DNA from: Actinomycetospora corticicola
GTDB taxonomy: Bacteria > Actinomycetota > Actinomycetes > Mycobacteriales > Pseudonocardiaceae
Direction: 5' to 3'
Assembly (NCBI RefSeq): GCF_013409505.1
Contig: NZ_JACCBN010000001.1
Span: forward strand, 62,001-126,000
DNA: 64,000 nt
A program made the translations under genes and the position numbers. The notes beneath the pieces were generated by a model, which saw nothing but the letters and a program-made list of their open reading frames with translations, made no database searches and was not told the origin of the DNA. Below are positions 23,966 through 32,772 of the stretch, in pieces (positions within the stretch are counted from its first letter, which is position 1; every line of letters starts with the position of its first letter).

Positions 23966-24663
23966 GCACCGACGAGTCCTCCCCTCGGTCGCTGCCGCTG
24001 GCCCCGGTCGCCGCCTGCGAGAAGCCGTGTTGCACCGAGTTTGTGCAGCAAACTGCGGTCGACCAGGAGCGGCGGGCCGTCCTCGCCCGACGCGTGCGGC
24101 TGCTGGTCGCCGCGACGATCACCTACAACGTGATCGAGGCGGTCGTCGCCATTTCGGCGGGCACTGTGGCGTCGTCGTCGGCGCTGATCGGCTTCGGCCT
24201 GGACTCCGTCATCGAGGTCGCATCGGCGACTGCGGTGGCCTGGCAGTTCGCCGGCCGAGACCCCGAGGCGCGCGAGCGGGTGGCGCTGCGGGTCATCGCG
24301 TTCTCGTTCTTCGCGCTGGCGGCCTACGTGACCGTCGAGTCGGTGCGCACTCTGCTCGGCGCCGGCGCCGGCGACCCTGAGCCCTCGACCGTCGGCATCG
24401 TCCTGGCCGCGCTGAGCCTGGTGATCATGCCGTTCCTGTCCGCTGCGCAGCGCCGCGCGGGCCGCGAACTCGGCTCGAACTCCGCGGTCGCCGACAGCAG
24501 GCAGACGTTGCTGTGCACCTACCTCTCCGCGGTGCTGCTGCTCGGTCTCGTCCTCAACGCACTCTTCGGCTGGAGCTGGGCCGACCCGGTCGTCGCACTC
24601 GTCATCGCCGCCGTAGCGATCAAGGAGGGGCGGACGGCATGGCGCGGCGAGCACTGCTGCTGA
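23962..24663 (+). CDS. Cation diffusion facilitator-like metal transporter
   Basis: 233 aa, ATG overlapping the cmtR stop. The N-terminal soluble part has a metal-binding-like ACEKPCC motif; about six hydrophobic segments follow. TM2 contains GFGLDSVIEVAS and TM5 the conserved NSAVADSRQTLLCTY, typical of the short CDF-type exporters found next to ArsR sensors. It lacks the long cytosolic C-terminal domain of classic CDFs. With CmtR it forms a likely Cd/Pb/Zn efflux operon carried as AICE cargo. In M. tuberculosis CmtR instead controls a P-type ATPase, so this pairing is different. Confidence 0.88.
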   Translation: MSTDESSPRSLPLAPVAACEKPCCTEFVQQTAVDQERRAVLARRVRLLVAATITYNVIEAVVAISAGTVASSSALIGFGLDSVIEVASATAVAWQFAGRDPEARERVALRVIAFSFFALAAYVTVESVRTLLGAGAGDPEPSTVGIVLAALSLVIMPFLSAAQRRAGRELGSNSAVADSRQTLLCTYLSAVLLLGLVLNALFGWSWADPVVALVIAAVAIKEGRTAWRGEHCC

Positions 24664-24681
24664 CACCGCGTCCACGCTTAA

Positions 24682-26064
24682 TCAGGGTCGTCGGAGTACG
24701 CCCCGGGCGTCGTCGCGCCACCCGTAGGGCTGGATGACCGCGCTCGGTGGACCGTCCCCTGGGGTTGCGACGAACCACCTCAACCCCCGGCTGGTGAGCC
24801 AGGTGCGAGCGCCGTCGAGCCCGTCGTGTTCAGCGGCGGCGAGAAGCTCGGTCTCCTGTCGCTGGGCGGTGATCCGGGTCCAGGTCTCGCGGGGCAGGGC
24901 GATGCGCTCGTCGGCGTCCTGGTCCTCGGCGGCGATCTCCTCGTCGGTGGCCTCCCTGCCGAGCCCGGCCAGCGCCCGTAGGTCTCGGCGGCCGGTGGAC
25001 CAGGTGAGCTGGCGGCGGCCGTCGGAGGCGGACTCCCACTCCCACCAGCGGGCCATGTCGCCGGCCTCGTAGGTCTCCACGGTGTCCCCGAGTAGCTGCA
25101 TCGGGGTCCGCCCGCCGTGGCGGTGGCCCTCCTTGCGGTGCCCGGAGGTGACCTCGTGGGCCATCTTGGTGAAGTAGTCGGCGAGGTCGCCGTCGCCGAG
25201 CTGCGCCCGACGCAGGTCCCACCCGTGCTCGGGTGAGGCGGAGAACCCACGCCGACCCAGGGCCCGGGACCAGCGCCCGAACACCCGCGGACCCAGGGCG
25301 GCGCGGGCGAGGTCGGCGGAGACCTGCTCGCGGAAGCAGAGCAGGACATGAATGTGGACGTGCCACCCGTTGACGCCGTGGGTGACCTCCACGGCGCGGG
25401 CCCAGCCGAGCAGGCCCCCGAATCGCTCGGAGTCGGCCTGCCAGCCCGCGCCCGAGGTGACCGAGCGCCAGGCGTAGGACAAGACGTCCCAGCAGCCCTC
25501 CGAGGCGACGAGCGCCGCGAGTTCGTCGTCGTCGGACGCGGCCTGGTCGACATCGACGTCCCAGCCGTTGCGACGCGCGATCGAGCGGGACCAGACGCGG
25601 TCCTCCAACTCCTTGCGCCGGGAGCGTTCGGTGCGGGTCAGTCCGAGGCGGTCCCCGCGCACGTGGCGCATCGTCAGCGTCAGCAGGAACGCCGAGCCGC
25701 CGAGATCGTCCACGGTCCGCATAACCGTGGCCAGGTCGTCCGCGCGCCGGGCCGCGATCTTGGCGGCGCACACCGGGCAGGCCCACACCGATCCGCAGGT
25801 CGTCAGACCGCCGTAGGCCGCCGACCGCCTACCGCCCGAACCTGTGACCACGCCGAGAGTCGCGCCGGACTCGCTGGTGGTCGACAGCCCGCAGGTGCGG
25901 ATGCGCCTCAAGCCCGTGAACCGGCGCAACGACCGGCGGCGCTCCCACCGTGACGCCCGGGCCGACTGGGCCTGCACCAGCTTGTCCGGCGTGACCTGCT
26001 CGGCGAGGTGTCGGCGGTCGGGGCGAAGAGTTGTTACCCCTTTACCGAGAGGCGCCCCGCTCAC
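24682..26064 (-). CDS. Rolling-circle replication initiator, RepSA-type HUH endonuclease
   Basis: 460 aa, GTG start at 26064. The HUH motif lies in GWHVHIH (235-239), an upstream CPVCAAKIAARR segment (96-107) is typical of actinobacterial plasmid Rep proteins, and the catalytic tyrosine is probably Y297 in DYFTKM with K300. It would nick the element at its origin and start rolling-circle replication after excision. It is convergent with the CDF gene and alone at the right end, not next to xis-int as in pSAM2. Confidence 0.92.
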   Translation of the reverse strand: MSGAPLGKGVTTLRPDRRHLAEQVTPDKLVQAQSARASRWERRRSLRRFTGLRRIRTCGLSTTSESGATLGVVTGSGGRRSAAYGGLTTCGSVWACPVCAAKIAARRADDLATVMRTVDDLGGSAFLLTLTMRHVRGDRLGLTRTERSRRKELEDRVWSRSIARRNGWDVDVDQAASDDDELAALVASEGCWDVLSYAWRSVTSGAGWQADSERFGGLLGWARAVEVTHGVNGWHVHIHVLLCFREQVSADLARAALGPRVFGRWSRALGRRGFSASPEHGWDLRRAQLGDGDLADYFTKMAHEVTSGHRKEGHRHGGRTPMQLLGDTVETYEAGDMARWWEWESASDGRRQLTWSTGRRDLRALAGLGREATDEEIAAEDQDADERIALPRETWTRITAQRQETELLAAAEHDGLDGARTWLTSRGLRWFVATPGDGPPSAVIQPYGWRDDARGVLRRP

Positions 26065-26624
26065 CGGGCATCACCAGCACGAACGTGGGCCGGCGCTGGC
26101 GCGCCGGGGGTGCCCGGCCCCTGCGGGCCGGGCACGCCACCCCTCCTGTCTTCGACCCGGGGCGCGCGCCCACCCCGCGGTCCGGACACCCGCACGGCAG
26201 ACGCAGCGACGACCACCACCGCGCGGGGGAGTGCCATTGGGAGCTGGGGGTGCCTCCGGCGGCCAGGCGCTCCGCCCTGGACCAGGACACCGGCCTCAGG
26301 AGAGACGGCGACGAGCTCGAGCAGGCCCGGCACCAGGGGGAGGTGGTGGTCGGGACGGGGTCTCACCCACGACGACGCGCCCCAGGGCTGCCAGACCGCC
26401 CGCACAGCCGCAAGCGCCCACCAGGCAGCCGTCCGCCAGCCCCGAGGCACGTGGGCGCTTGCACCCGCACGACCGGCCCGGCAGGGCAGAGCCCGCGCCG
26501 CCGAGGGAGAGACCCCGAAGCGGTCCCGTGCGGAACGGTCGAGGGCACACCTCGTTGGAAGACCCAGAACGTCGGATATCGACCTCGATGCGAGTCGAAT
26601 CCGATTGACCACGGGGGGAACTAC
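26065..26624. other. Non-coding region upstream of rep
   Basis: 560 bp between the rep start and the small lipoprotein gene. Frames through it on either strand are Arg/Pro/Gly-rich and not convincing. It contains a strong hairpin (26110-26135) and would hold the rep promoter and possibly origin functions. Confidence 0.5.
26110..26135. repeat. 11-bp-arm hairpin upstream of rep
   Basis: GTGCCCGGCCC and GGGCCGGGCAC are exact inverse complements around a 4-nt loop (CTGC), 46 bp upstream of the rep GTG. It could be an origin hairpin, an attenuator or a regulator site; no nick-site consensus was recognised. Confidence 0.5.
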
Positions 26625-26888
26625 ATGCGTCTGCTGCTTGCTGTCCTGTTCATCGCTGCGACCGCCTCGGCCTGCGGGTCGGAGCCGCCGCCCAAGGTCT
26701 GTTCGGACCTCCAGGGAGCGAACGACATCACCGCGATCGCGCAGGTCGTCGACGATGTTGCTCCGGGCCACGATTACGTCGCGAACGAGCTGCAGGCCGA
26801 GGGCGTGGTCAACAAGAGCTGCCCGGACCAGGGCTACAAGCTCCAGCGTTATCGCGAGCAGGTGATCAACCCGGTCGTAGGCGGGTAG
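26625..26888 (+). CDS. Small putative lipoprotein at the AICE right end
   Basis: 87 aa; ATG at 26625 with GGGGGGAA about 4 nt upstream. N-terminal signal MRLLLAVLFIAATASAC with a lipobox-like Cys at residue 17, then a short extracellular domain with two further cysteines (KVCSD and NKSCPD). The lipobox is not perfect (ASAC). Its place between rep and attR suggests an entry-exclusion or surface role, but nothing in the sequence shows it. Confidence 0.7.
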   Translation: MRLLLAVLFIAATASACGSEPPPKVCSDLQGANDITAIAQVVDDVAPGHDYVANELQAEGVVNKSCPDQGYKLQRYREQVINPVVGG

Positions 26889-27014
26889 CGGTCGCACTCG
26901 GTGCACCAGAACTGCACCAGTGCTGTACCAACCAAGCCCGTGCGAGCTGGTCCGGCTGCTCCTCGCGCCCTTCTCGCCGGACGGTCTCAGACCGATGAGC
27001 GCCCGGAACCGGCA

Positions 27015-27060
27015 CTTTGGGAGCGAGGGGCCGTGGGTTCGAATCCCGCCACCCCGACCA
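27015..27060 (+). repeat. attR: 46-bp copy of the tRNA-Pro 3' end
   Basis: Identical to 15355-15400. Only the 3' part of the tRNA gene is present, preceded by unrelated element sequence, so this is a recombination footprint and not a tRNA gene. Confidence 0.93.
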
Positions 27061-27092
27061 CGACACTGTCAGCCACGCCTACGCTCCGGGCT

Positions 27093-27668
27093 GTGCGCCG
27101 GACGTTCGCCGACCTTCTCCGGGCCGGCCTCGGGGCCGGCGGTGCCTTCGCCGGGATGTGGGCGATGGAGCGGCTCCGCCCTCCGGTGACCTCGGACGAC
27201 GCCGGTGCGCCGGAGAACCAGGTCGGCATCGGTGAGCTGACGCGCGCGTACTTCTTCTCCGCCGGCGCGATCGCCGTGAGCCCGCTGCTCGCCGACGGGG
27301 TCCGGCTGCCCCGCTGGTGCGGTCCCGTCGGCATCGCCACGCAGCTCGGCGGCTTCGGGCTGCGGGTGTGGGCGATGCGCACCCTGCAGGGCCACTACGC
27401 CCACACGCTGCGGGTGGTGCCCGACCAGTCCGTCGTGCGCATCGGCCCCTACCGGTACGTCCGGCACCCGGGGTACGCGAGCGTGCTGCTGCTCTGGCTC
27501 GGGGCGGCGGTGAGCGCGCGGAACCTCCTGGCGCCGGCACTGACGCTCGTCGCGGTCGGCACGGCGTACCGCCACCGGATGGACGCCGAGGACGCCCTCC
27601 TGCGCCGGGAGCTCCCCGGCTACGCCGAGTACGCGGCCACCACCCCGCGGCTGCTGCCCCGACCCTGA
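27093..27668 (+). CDS. Isoprenylcysteine carboxyl methyltransferase (ICMT)-family membrane protein
   Basis: 191 aa, GTG at 27093, 7 nt after a TACGCT box (27080-27085). Several membrane segments precede the ICMT/PEMT signature GPYRYVRHPGYASVLL, and the C-terminal AEDALLRRELPGYAEY is typical. Bacterial members are SAM-dependent methyltransferases of uncertain substrate, probably isoprenoid or lipid. It is the first chromosomal gene after attR. Confidence 0.88.
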   Translation: MRRTFADLLRAGLGAGGAFAGMWAMERLRPPVTSDDAGAPENQVGIGELTRAYFFSAGAIAVSPLLADGVRLPRWCGPVGIATQLGGFGLRVWAMRTLQGHYAHTLRVVPDQSVVRIGPYRYVRHPGYASVLLLWLGAAVSARNLLAPALTLVAVGTAYRHRMDAEDALLRRELPGYAEYAATTPRLLPRP

Positions 27669-27781
27669 CGACGGAGGCCGCGCCCGGCACCCGTCGTCGG
27701 GAAGGCAGAGGGGCGGGAGGCTCCGCCAGGAGCGTGGAAACCGGTTGCCGCGCAGCCGGTCCGGGGCTGGGATCGACGCCC

Positions 27782-28111
27782 GTGGACAACGTGCTGACCC
27801 TTCCCGACGACGGGCCGCTGCTCGACGGCGAGCGCGCGGCGCTCGACGTCCTGGGCCACGCGTTCGGGCTGGGCGCGCACACGGTGGTCGTGCCCGTGGC
27901 CCGGCTCGCCCCGGACTTCTTCGCGCTGCGCACCGGGATCGCGGGCGCGATCACGCAGAAGTTCGCGCAGTACGGGGTGCGGCTCGTCGTCGTGGGGGAG
28001 CCCGCGACGACGGCCGGCCCCGTCGCGGACTGGACCCGCGAGGCGAACCGGGGCCGTGACCTGTGGTTCGTCGCCGACGAGTCGGAGCTCGAGGCACGCC
28101 TGCGCCCGTGA
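27782..28111 (+). CDS. DUF4180-family protein
   Basis: 109 aa from the GTG at 27782. A short alpha/beta protein with LAPDFFALRTGIAGAITQKFAQYG, VRLVVVGE and RDLWFVADESEL, features of DUF4180. The family is small, soluble and of unknown function. Convergent with the DinB-like gene 8 bp downstream. Confidence 0.8.
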   Translation: MDNVLTLPDDGPLLDGERAALDVLGHAFGLGAHTVVVPVARLAPDFFALRTGIAGAITQKFAQYGVRLVVVGEPATTAGPVADWTREANRGRDLWFVADESELEARLRP

Positions 28112-28119
28112 GCCCGTGG

Positions 28120-28722
28120 CTAGGACGACGGCGGGTGCTCACGGGCGCGCAGCGCACTGCGCTCCAGCCGCGCCACGTGACCCTGCCGCTGCGCGGCGGC
28201 CGCGAGGCCCAGGTTGTCGTTGTCCCGACGTAGGCCCACCGCGCCGTCCACGAGCTCGCGGGCGACGTCGGCGTGGCCGCCGTGGCGGTTCGTCTCGGCG
28301 ATCATGTGCACCAGGATCTGGTGCAGCGTGACGGTGGCCCGTTCGTCCGGCCAGTGCGGGACCCGGCCCTCGGCGTCGAGGTCCAACGCGTCGATGGTCG
28401 CGTCGGAGTGCTCGGCCACGCGCGCGTAGAGCCCGACGACGTCCTCGCGGGCCTCGCCGGCCGGGACCCACAGGTCGGCCTCCGGCTCCGGGTGCGCCTC
28501 GAACCAGCCGACGGTCTCCGCGAACGGCCGGTCGAACACCTCGCCGAGGTAGCCGGACTCGACGATCGCGAGGTGCTTGACCAGCCCGAGCAGGTTGGTG
28601 CCGGTCGGGGTGAGGGGCCGCCGGACGTCGTACTCGCCGAGCCCCTCCAGCTTCCAGACGACGGCGTCCCGCGCCTGGGTCAGGTACCGCTGCAGCGTCG
28701 TCTTCGGGTCCGGGGCGCTCAC
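28120..28722 (-). CDS. DinB-superfamily protein (DUF664)
   Basis: 200 aa, GTG start. Four-helix DinB fold with GLVKHLAIVESGYLGEVF and the metal-site region HMIAETNRHGGHADVARE; the three His ligands are suggested by LVKHLA, HMIAET and GGHADV. In actinobacteria such proteins are often mycothiol-dependent transferases; a bacillithiol or mycothiol link is family knowledge, not shown here. Confidence 0.88.
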   Translation of the reverse strand: MSAPDPKTTLQRYLTQARDAVVWKLEGLGEYDVRRPLTPTGTNLLGLVKHLAIVESGYLGEVFDRPFAETVGWFEAHPEPEADLWVPAGEAREDVVGLYARVAEHSDATIDALDLDAEGRVPHWPDERATVTLHQILVHMIAETNRHGGHADVARELVDGAVGLRRDNDNLGLAAAAQRQGHVARLERSALRAREHPPSS

Positions 28723-28841
28723 GGCTCGTCACAGTAGGGGGAGCCACCCCACCGGGAACGCGACCGAGCGCATGAGGCATGGTCGCGGCGGCGGCACACG
28801 TTCGTGCCGACCTCCGCGACGAAGAGGAGCAGGGACCCGCG

Positions 28842-29585
28842 ATGACCGAGGGACGCACGAGCGTCGGCGAGCCGGACGCGGAGGTCGAGCGCACCTCGAC
28901 GACGCCGGAGGCCACCGAGGCCACCGAGGCCACGGACCCGACGCCGGAGCCGACGGACACGACGCGCGAGGTCACGGACCCGGAGCGCACCGACGGCGAG
29001 GACGCGACCGCACCCGCCGTCGGGAATGCCGAGGACCCGCAGCCCGGCGACACCGTCGCCGCGGCGACCCTGCCCGGCGAGCAGGACAGCGCCGACGAGG
29101 GTCGCCACAGCGCGCCCGAGGCCGGCGAGGACGACTGGGCCGACGCCGAGGACAAGGCGTACAAGCGCGAGCTCCGCAAGGGCCTCGCGTTCGGGACGGC
29201 GGGCGGGCTCGTGCTCGGCGCGATCGTCGCGCTCCTGCTCGGCGCCTTCGTCTACCCGGGCTACCTCGGCGGGCCCGGCAGCCCCGACGACACCGCGAAC
29301 CAGGTCGTCACCGCCCTCGCGGCGAAGGACGCGCCCGGCCTCGAGCAGCTCTCCTGCAAGGGCCCCGACGGCAACTCCGTGGCGCAGCTGTCCCCGCAGG
29401 TGCTGCAGCTCATCGGCTCGGTGAAGCCCTCGGGTCCGACCACCACGGTCATCGACACCGAGGCTCGGACGCCGGTCGACCTCACGCTGAGCTACCAGGG
29501 CCAGACCCAGACGCTGCCCTCGGAGATCGTCCTGGGCCAGGCGCAGGGCTCGTGGTGCCTGAAGGGGCTCGCGCAGCGCCAGTAG
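28842..29585 (+). CDS. Membrane-anchored protein with acidic N-terminus
   Basis: 247 aa from the ATG at 28842. The first 110 residues are a low-complexity Thr/Glu/Asp/Pro region with ATEATEATD-type repeats, followed by one transmembrane segment (GLVLGAIVALLLGAFVYPG) and a C-terminal domain of about 100 residues with two cysteines (LSCKG and SWCLKG) that may form a disulfide. Likely a bitopic protein with a disordered cytosolic tail and an external sensor-like domain. Family not recognised. Confidence 0.75.
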   Translation: MTEGRTSVGEPDAEVERTSTTPEATEATEATDPTPEPTDTTREVTDPERTDGEDATAPAVGNAEDPQPGDTVAAATLPGEQDSADEGRHSAPEAGEDDWADAEDKAYKRELRKGLAFGTAGGLVLGAIVALLLGAFVYPGYLGGPGSPDDTANQVVTALAAKDAPGLEQLSCKGPDGNSVAQLSPQVLQLIGSVKPSGPTTTVIDTEARTPVDLTLSYQGQTQTLPSEIVLGQAQGSWCLKGLAQRQ

Positions 29586-29598
29586 GACGTGCGAGCGG

Positions 29599-30636
29599 CT
29601 ACGTCGCGCCCGCTGCGCCCCGCCGCAGCGGCGCGCGACGTCCCCAGGTGACGCAGCGCCAGCCCCACTCGACCGGGCCGTGGGTGAAGGCGCGCAGCCA
29701 GAGGCGGCTCCAGACGATCTGGACGACGAGGATGCCGACCGTGAGCGCCGCGATCGCCGGGGCGTCCGCGGTCGAGTCGATCCCGAGCAGCGGCCCGAGC
29801 GCCAGGAACAGCACCGTCGCGGCGAGGTAGTTGGTCAGCGCCATGCGGCCCATCGGGGCGAACACGTCGGTCAGGACGGGTCCCACCGGGGTGTGCAGGA
29901 GCAGGAGCACGGCGCAGCAGAGCGTGATCGCGGTGGCGACGGCGGCCAGCGACGGGAGCAGGTCCTGGGTCCCGCCGAGCCCGCCCCCGACGAGGTTGAC
30001 CCGGGGGAGTCGGGCGCCGGTCAGCGCGAGGACCACCCAGGCGACGGTCAGCGCCCCGGCGACCGCACCGACGACGGCGACCCGTCCCGGACGGTCGGTG
30101 AGATGCTCGGCGACGCCCACCCGCGCGAGGGCGAAGCCGAGGATCAGCAGTCCGACGATCAGCCCGAAGGACTCCTCGATCTGGGGCAGGACGAGCACCG
30201 CCGCGACCCCGATGACCAGGCACTCCCACCGGCCCGCGACCGACAGCGGCAGCAGGACCGCCAGCCCGACGAGGGCGTAGGGGAGCAGTACCTCCCCCTG
30301 GTGGACGAACTGGTGGAGGGCCCCGATGGCGGCGAGGGCCACCAGCCGCCGGACGAGCACCACGCGCGGGCGCGGGGTCCGGGCGGCAGCGCGGGTGAGG
30401 AAGAGGCCGAACCCGACGCCGAAGAGCAGCGCGAAGATCGTCAGGAACCGCTCGAAGAAGATCAGCTGGACGGCGAGCGGGAGCGTTCGCTCGCCGGTCC
30501 CGCGGACCCAGACGAGCTGCTGGTAGATGTTGATCACGAGGATGCCGCACAGGGCGACGCCCCGGAGGACGTCGAGCGCGACGATGCGCGCGCCGGGTGT
30601 CCCGACCCCGACCGGCGTCCCGGTCAGCGCGGCCAT
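29599..30636 (-). CDS. DUF418-family polytopic membrane protein
   Basis: 345 aa, ATG at 30636. It opens with RIVALDVLRGVALCGILVINI, the DUF418/YeiB N-terminal signature, and contains ERFLTIFALLFGVGF and the C-terminal MGRMALTNYLAATV segment. About ten membrane helices. The family is uncharacterised, related to membrane acyltransferase-like proteins. Its start overlaps the 3' end of nadE by 13 bp, so the two are co-transcribed. Confidence 0.9.
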   Translation of the reverse strand: MAALTGTPVGVGTPGARIVALDVLRGVALCGILVINIYQQLVWVRGTGERTLPLAVQLIFFERFLTIFALLFGVGFGLFLTRAAARTPRPRVVLVRRLVALAAIGALHQFVHQGEVLLPYALVGLAVLLPLSVAGRWECLVIGVAAVLVLPQIEESFGLIVGLLILGFALARVGVAEHLTDRPGRVAVVGAVAGALTVAWVVLALTGARLPRVNLVGGGLGGTQDLLPSLAAVATAITLCCAVLLLLHTPVGPVLTDVFAPMGRMALTNYLAATVLFLALGPLLGIDSTADAPAIAALTVGILVVQIVWSRLWLRAFTHGPVEWGWRCVTWGRRAPLRRGAAGAT

Positions 30637-32693
30637 GCCTCCGGGACCTCACGCGCGATCTCGTCCAGCCAGATGCGGGCGGAGGAGTCCGACGGCGCGC
30701 GCCAGTCCCCGCGCGGCGAGAGCGACCCGCCCGCTGAGACCTTCGGGCCGTTGGGCACCGCGGAGCGCTTGAACTGGGCGAACTGGAAGAAGCGCTGGGC
30801 GAAGACCTCCAGCCAGTGCCGGATCTCCGGGAGGTCGTAGGCGACCCGGTCGTCGTCGGGGAACCCGGTCGGCCAGTCCCCGTCCTCGGCGTCGTGCCAG
30901 GCGTGCCAGGCGAGGAACGCGACCTTGGACGGCCGCGACCCGTGGCGCAGGATCTGGAAGAGCGTGAAGTCCTGCAGGTTGTACGGGCCGATCTTCTGCT
31001 CGCTGGACTGCACCGGGGCGTCCTCGGTGGCGGGCACCAGTTCCGGGGTGATCTCGGTGTCGAGCACCGACTGCAGGACCTCGCCGACCTCGTCGTCGAA
31101 CTGGCCCGAGGAGATGACCCAGCGGATCAGGTGCTGCATCAGGGTCTTCGGCACGCCGCCGTTGACGTTGTAGTGCGACATCTGGTCGCCGACGCCGTAG
31201 GTGGACCAGCCGAGGGCGATCTCCGAGAGGTCGCCCGTGCCGAGCACGATGCCGCCGCGCTGGTTCGCCGCCCGGAACAGGTAGTCGGTGCGCAGGCCGG
31301 CCTGGACGTTCTCGAAGGTGACGTCGTACTGCGGCTCGCCCTGGGAGAACGGGTGGTCGAGGTTCGCGAGCATCAGCCGCGCGGTCTCGGTGATGTCGAT
31401 CTCGGTGAACGAGACACCGAGGGCCTCGCACAGCCGCTGCGCGTTGCCCTTGGTCCGCTCGCCGGTGGCGAAGCCCGGCAGCGTGAAGGCGAGAATGTCG
31501 CTGCGCGGCCGGTCCGCCCGGTCCAGCGCCCGCGCGGCGACGATGAGGGCGTGGGTGGAGTCGAGCCCGCCGGACACCCCGATGACGATCTTCGGCTGCC
31601 CGATGGCCCGGAGTCGCTGCTCGAGACCCGACACCTGGATCGAGTAGGCCTCGTAGCAGTCCTGCTCGAGCCGCGACGGGTCGGCGGGGACGAACGGGAA
31701 CCGCTCGACCTCCCGCCGGAGCCCGAGGTCGCCGTCCGCGGGATCGAGCGTGAACTCGACCGTGCGCCAGCCCGCCAGCCGGTCCGCGTGGGCCCGGCGG
31801 TTGTCGTCGAACGTGCCCGTGCGCAGCCGCTCGGACCGCAGCAGCCCGAGGTCGACGTCGGCGACGGCGTGCTGCTGACCCTGGGGGAAGCGCTGCGTCT
31901 CGGCGAGCAGCCGGCCGAACTCGTGGATCGAGGTCTGGCCGTCCCACGCGAGGTCGGTGGTCGACTCGCCCTCCCCGGCGGCGGCGTAGACGTACGCCGC
32001 GGCGCAGCGTGCGGAGGCGGACCGCGCGAGGAGCTGGCGGTCCTCCGCGCGCCCCACCGTGATCGGGCTGCCGCTGAGGTTCGCGAGCACGGTGGCGCCC
32101 GCGAGCGCGGCCTCCGCGCTGGGCGGGACCGGGACGAACATGTCCTCGCAGATCTCGGCGTGCAGCACGAACCCGGGCAGGTCCGTCGCCGCGAAGAGGA
32201 GATCCGGGCCGAAGGGCACGTCGGCGCCGAGCAGGCGGATCGTGCCGCGCTGGTCGTCGCCCGCGGCGGCCTGACGGCGCTCGTAGAACTCCCGGTAGGT
32301 CGGCAGGAAGGACTTCGGCGCCACGCCGAGCACACGGCCCCGGTGGAGCACGACCGCGCAGTTGTACATCCGGTGCCGGTGGCGCAGCGGGGCACCGACG
32401 ACGAGGACCGGGGTGAGCGCGGCGGTCTCCTCGACGACGCTGCCGAGCGCGGACTCCACGGCGTCGAGCAGCGTGTCCTGCAGCAGCAGGTCCTCGATCG
32501 AGTAGCCCGAGAGCGTGAGCTCCGGGAACACGACCAGCGCCGCCCCGTCGTCGTGACAGGTCCGAGCCATCTCGACGACCGCCGCGGCGTTCGCCGGTGG
32601 ATCGGCCAGCGACGTGCGCAGCGTGGCGGCCGCGACGCGGGCGAACCCGTGGCGGTAGGCGTTCCTGAAGTCGTACGAGCCGATGCCGGGCAA
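30624..32693 (-). CDS. nadE: Glutamine-dependent NAD(+) synthetase
   Basis: 689 aa from a TTG start with GGGAGG about 8 nt upstream. The N-terminal nitrilase-type glutaminase has the E58/K127/C182 triad (FPELTLSG, KSFLPTYREFYERR, AEICEDMF); the C-terminal synthetase has the PP-loop SGGLDS (374-379). It converts deamido-NAD, ATP and glutamine to NAD in the cytosol as the last step of NAD biosynthesis. Length matches the mycobacterial octameric enzyme. The DUF418 gene follows with a 13-bp overlap. Confidence 0.97.
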   Translation of the reverse strand: MPGIGSYDFRNAYRHGFARVAAATLRTSLADPPANAAAVVEMARTCHDDGAALVVFPELTLSGYSIEDLLLQDTLLDAVESALGSVVEETAALTPVLVVGAPLRHRHRMYNCAVVLHRGRVLGVAPKSFLPTYREFYERRQAAAGDDQRGTIRLLGADVPFGPDLLFAATDLPGFVLHAEICEDMFVPVPPSAEAALAGATVLANLSGSPITVGRAEDRQLLARSASARCAAAYVYAAAGEGESTTDLAWDGQTSIHEFGRLLAETQRFPQGQQHAVADVDLGLLRSERLRTGTFDDNRRAHADRLAGWRTVEFTLDPADGDLGLRREVERFPFVPADPSRLEQDCYEAYSIQVSGLEQRLRAIGQPKIVIGVSGGLDSTHALIVAARALDRADRPRSDILAFTLPGFATGERTKGNAQRLCEALGVSFTEIDITETARLMLANLDHPFSQGEPQYDVTFENVQAGLRTDYLFRAANQRGGIVLGTGDLSEIALGWSTYGVGDQMSHYNVNGGVPKTLMQHLIRWVISSGQFDDEVGEVLQSVLDTEITPELVPATEDAPVQSSEQKIGPYNLQDFTLFQILRHGSRPSKVAFLAWHAWHDAEDGDWPTGFPDDDRVAYDLPEIRHWLEVFAQRFFQFAQFKRSAVPNGPKVSAGGSLSPRGDWRAPSDSSARIWLDEIAREVPEAWPR

Positions 32694-32772
32694 CGCTGGA
32701 TCCCTCCCCGGTGATCACTGGGACGTCCGGAGTGTGCCCGACGGGTCCGACATCGACGCCGGAACTTCTCCG

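Larger units (their letters stand above)
15401..27060. mobile_element. Integrated AICE (actinomycete integrative and conjugative element), about 11.66 kb
   Basis: Bounded by 46-bp direct repeats of tRNA-Pro, with integrase and excisionase at the left end, an FtsK/TraB-type DNA translocase, a small membrane protein of the Spd kind, a GntR regulator and a rolling-circle-type Rep. This combination defines AICEs of the pSAM2 class, which excise, replicate as circles and transfer double-stranded DNA between mycelia. Cargo is a CmtR-CDF metal operon and an XRE-ImmA gene with an unknown neighbour. Unlike pSAM2, rep is not next to xis-int but lies about 8 kb away at the right end. All core genes look intact, so excision is plausible. 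Confidence 0.92.

Noticed and set aside
26061..26906. A 281-codon minus-strand frame upstream of rep and across the lipoprotein gene
   Set aside because: Low-complexity Arg/Pro/Gly sequence in large part, no ribosome site and no domain; the small lipoprotein on the plus strand is better supported.
27015..27060. Second tRNA-Pro gene
   Set aside because: Only the 3' 46 bp are present, without acceptor 5' strand or D-arm; it is the attR footprint.
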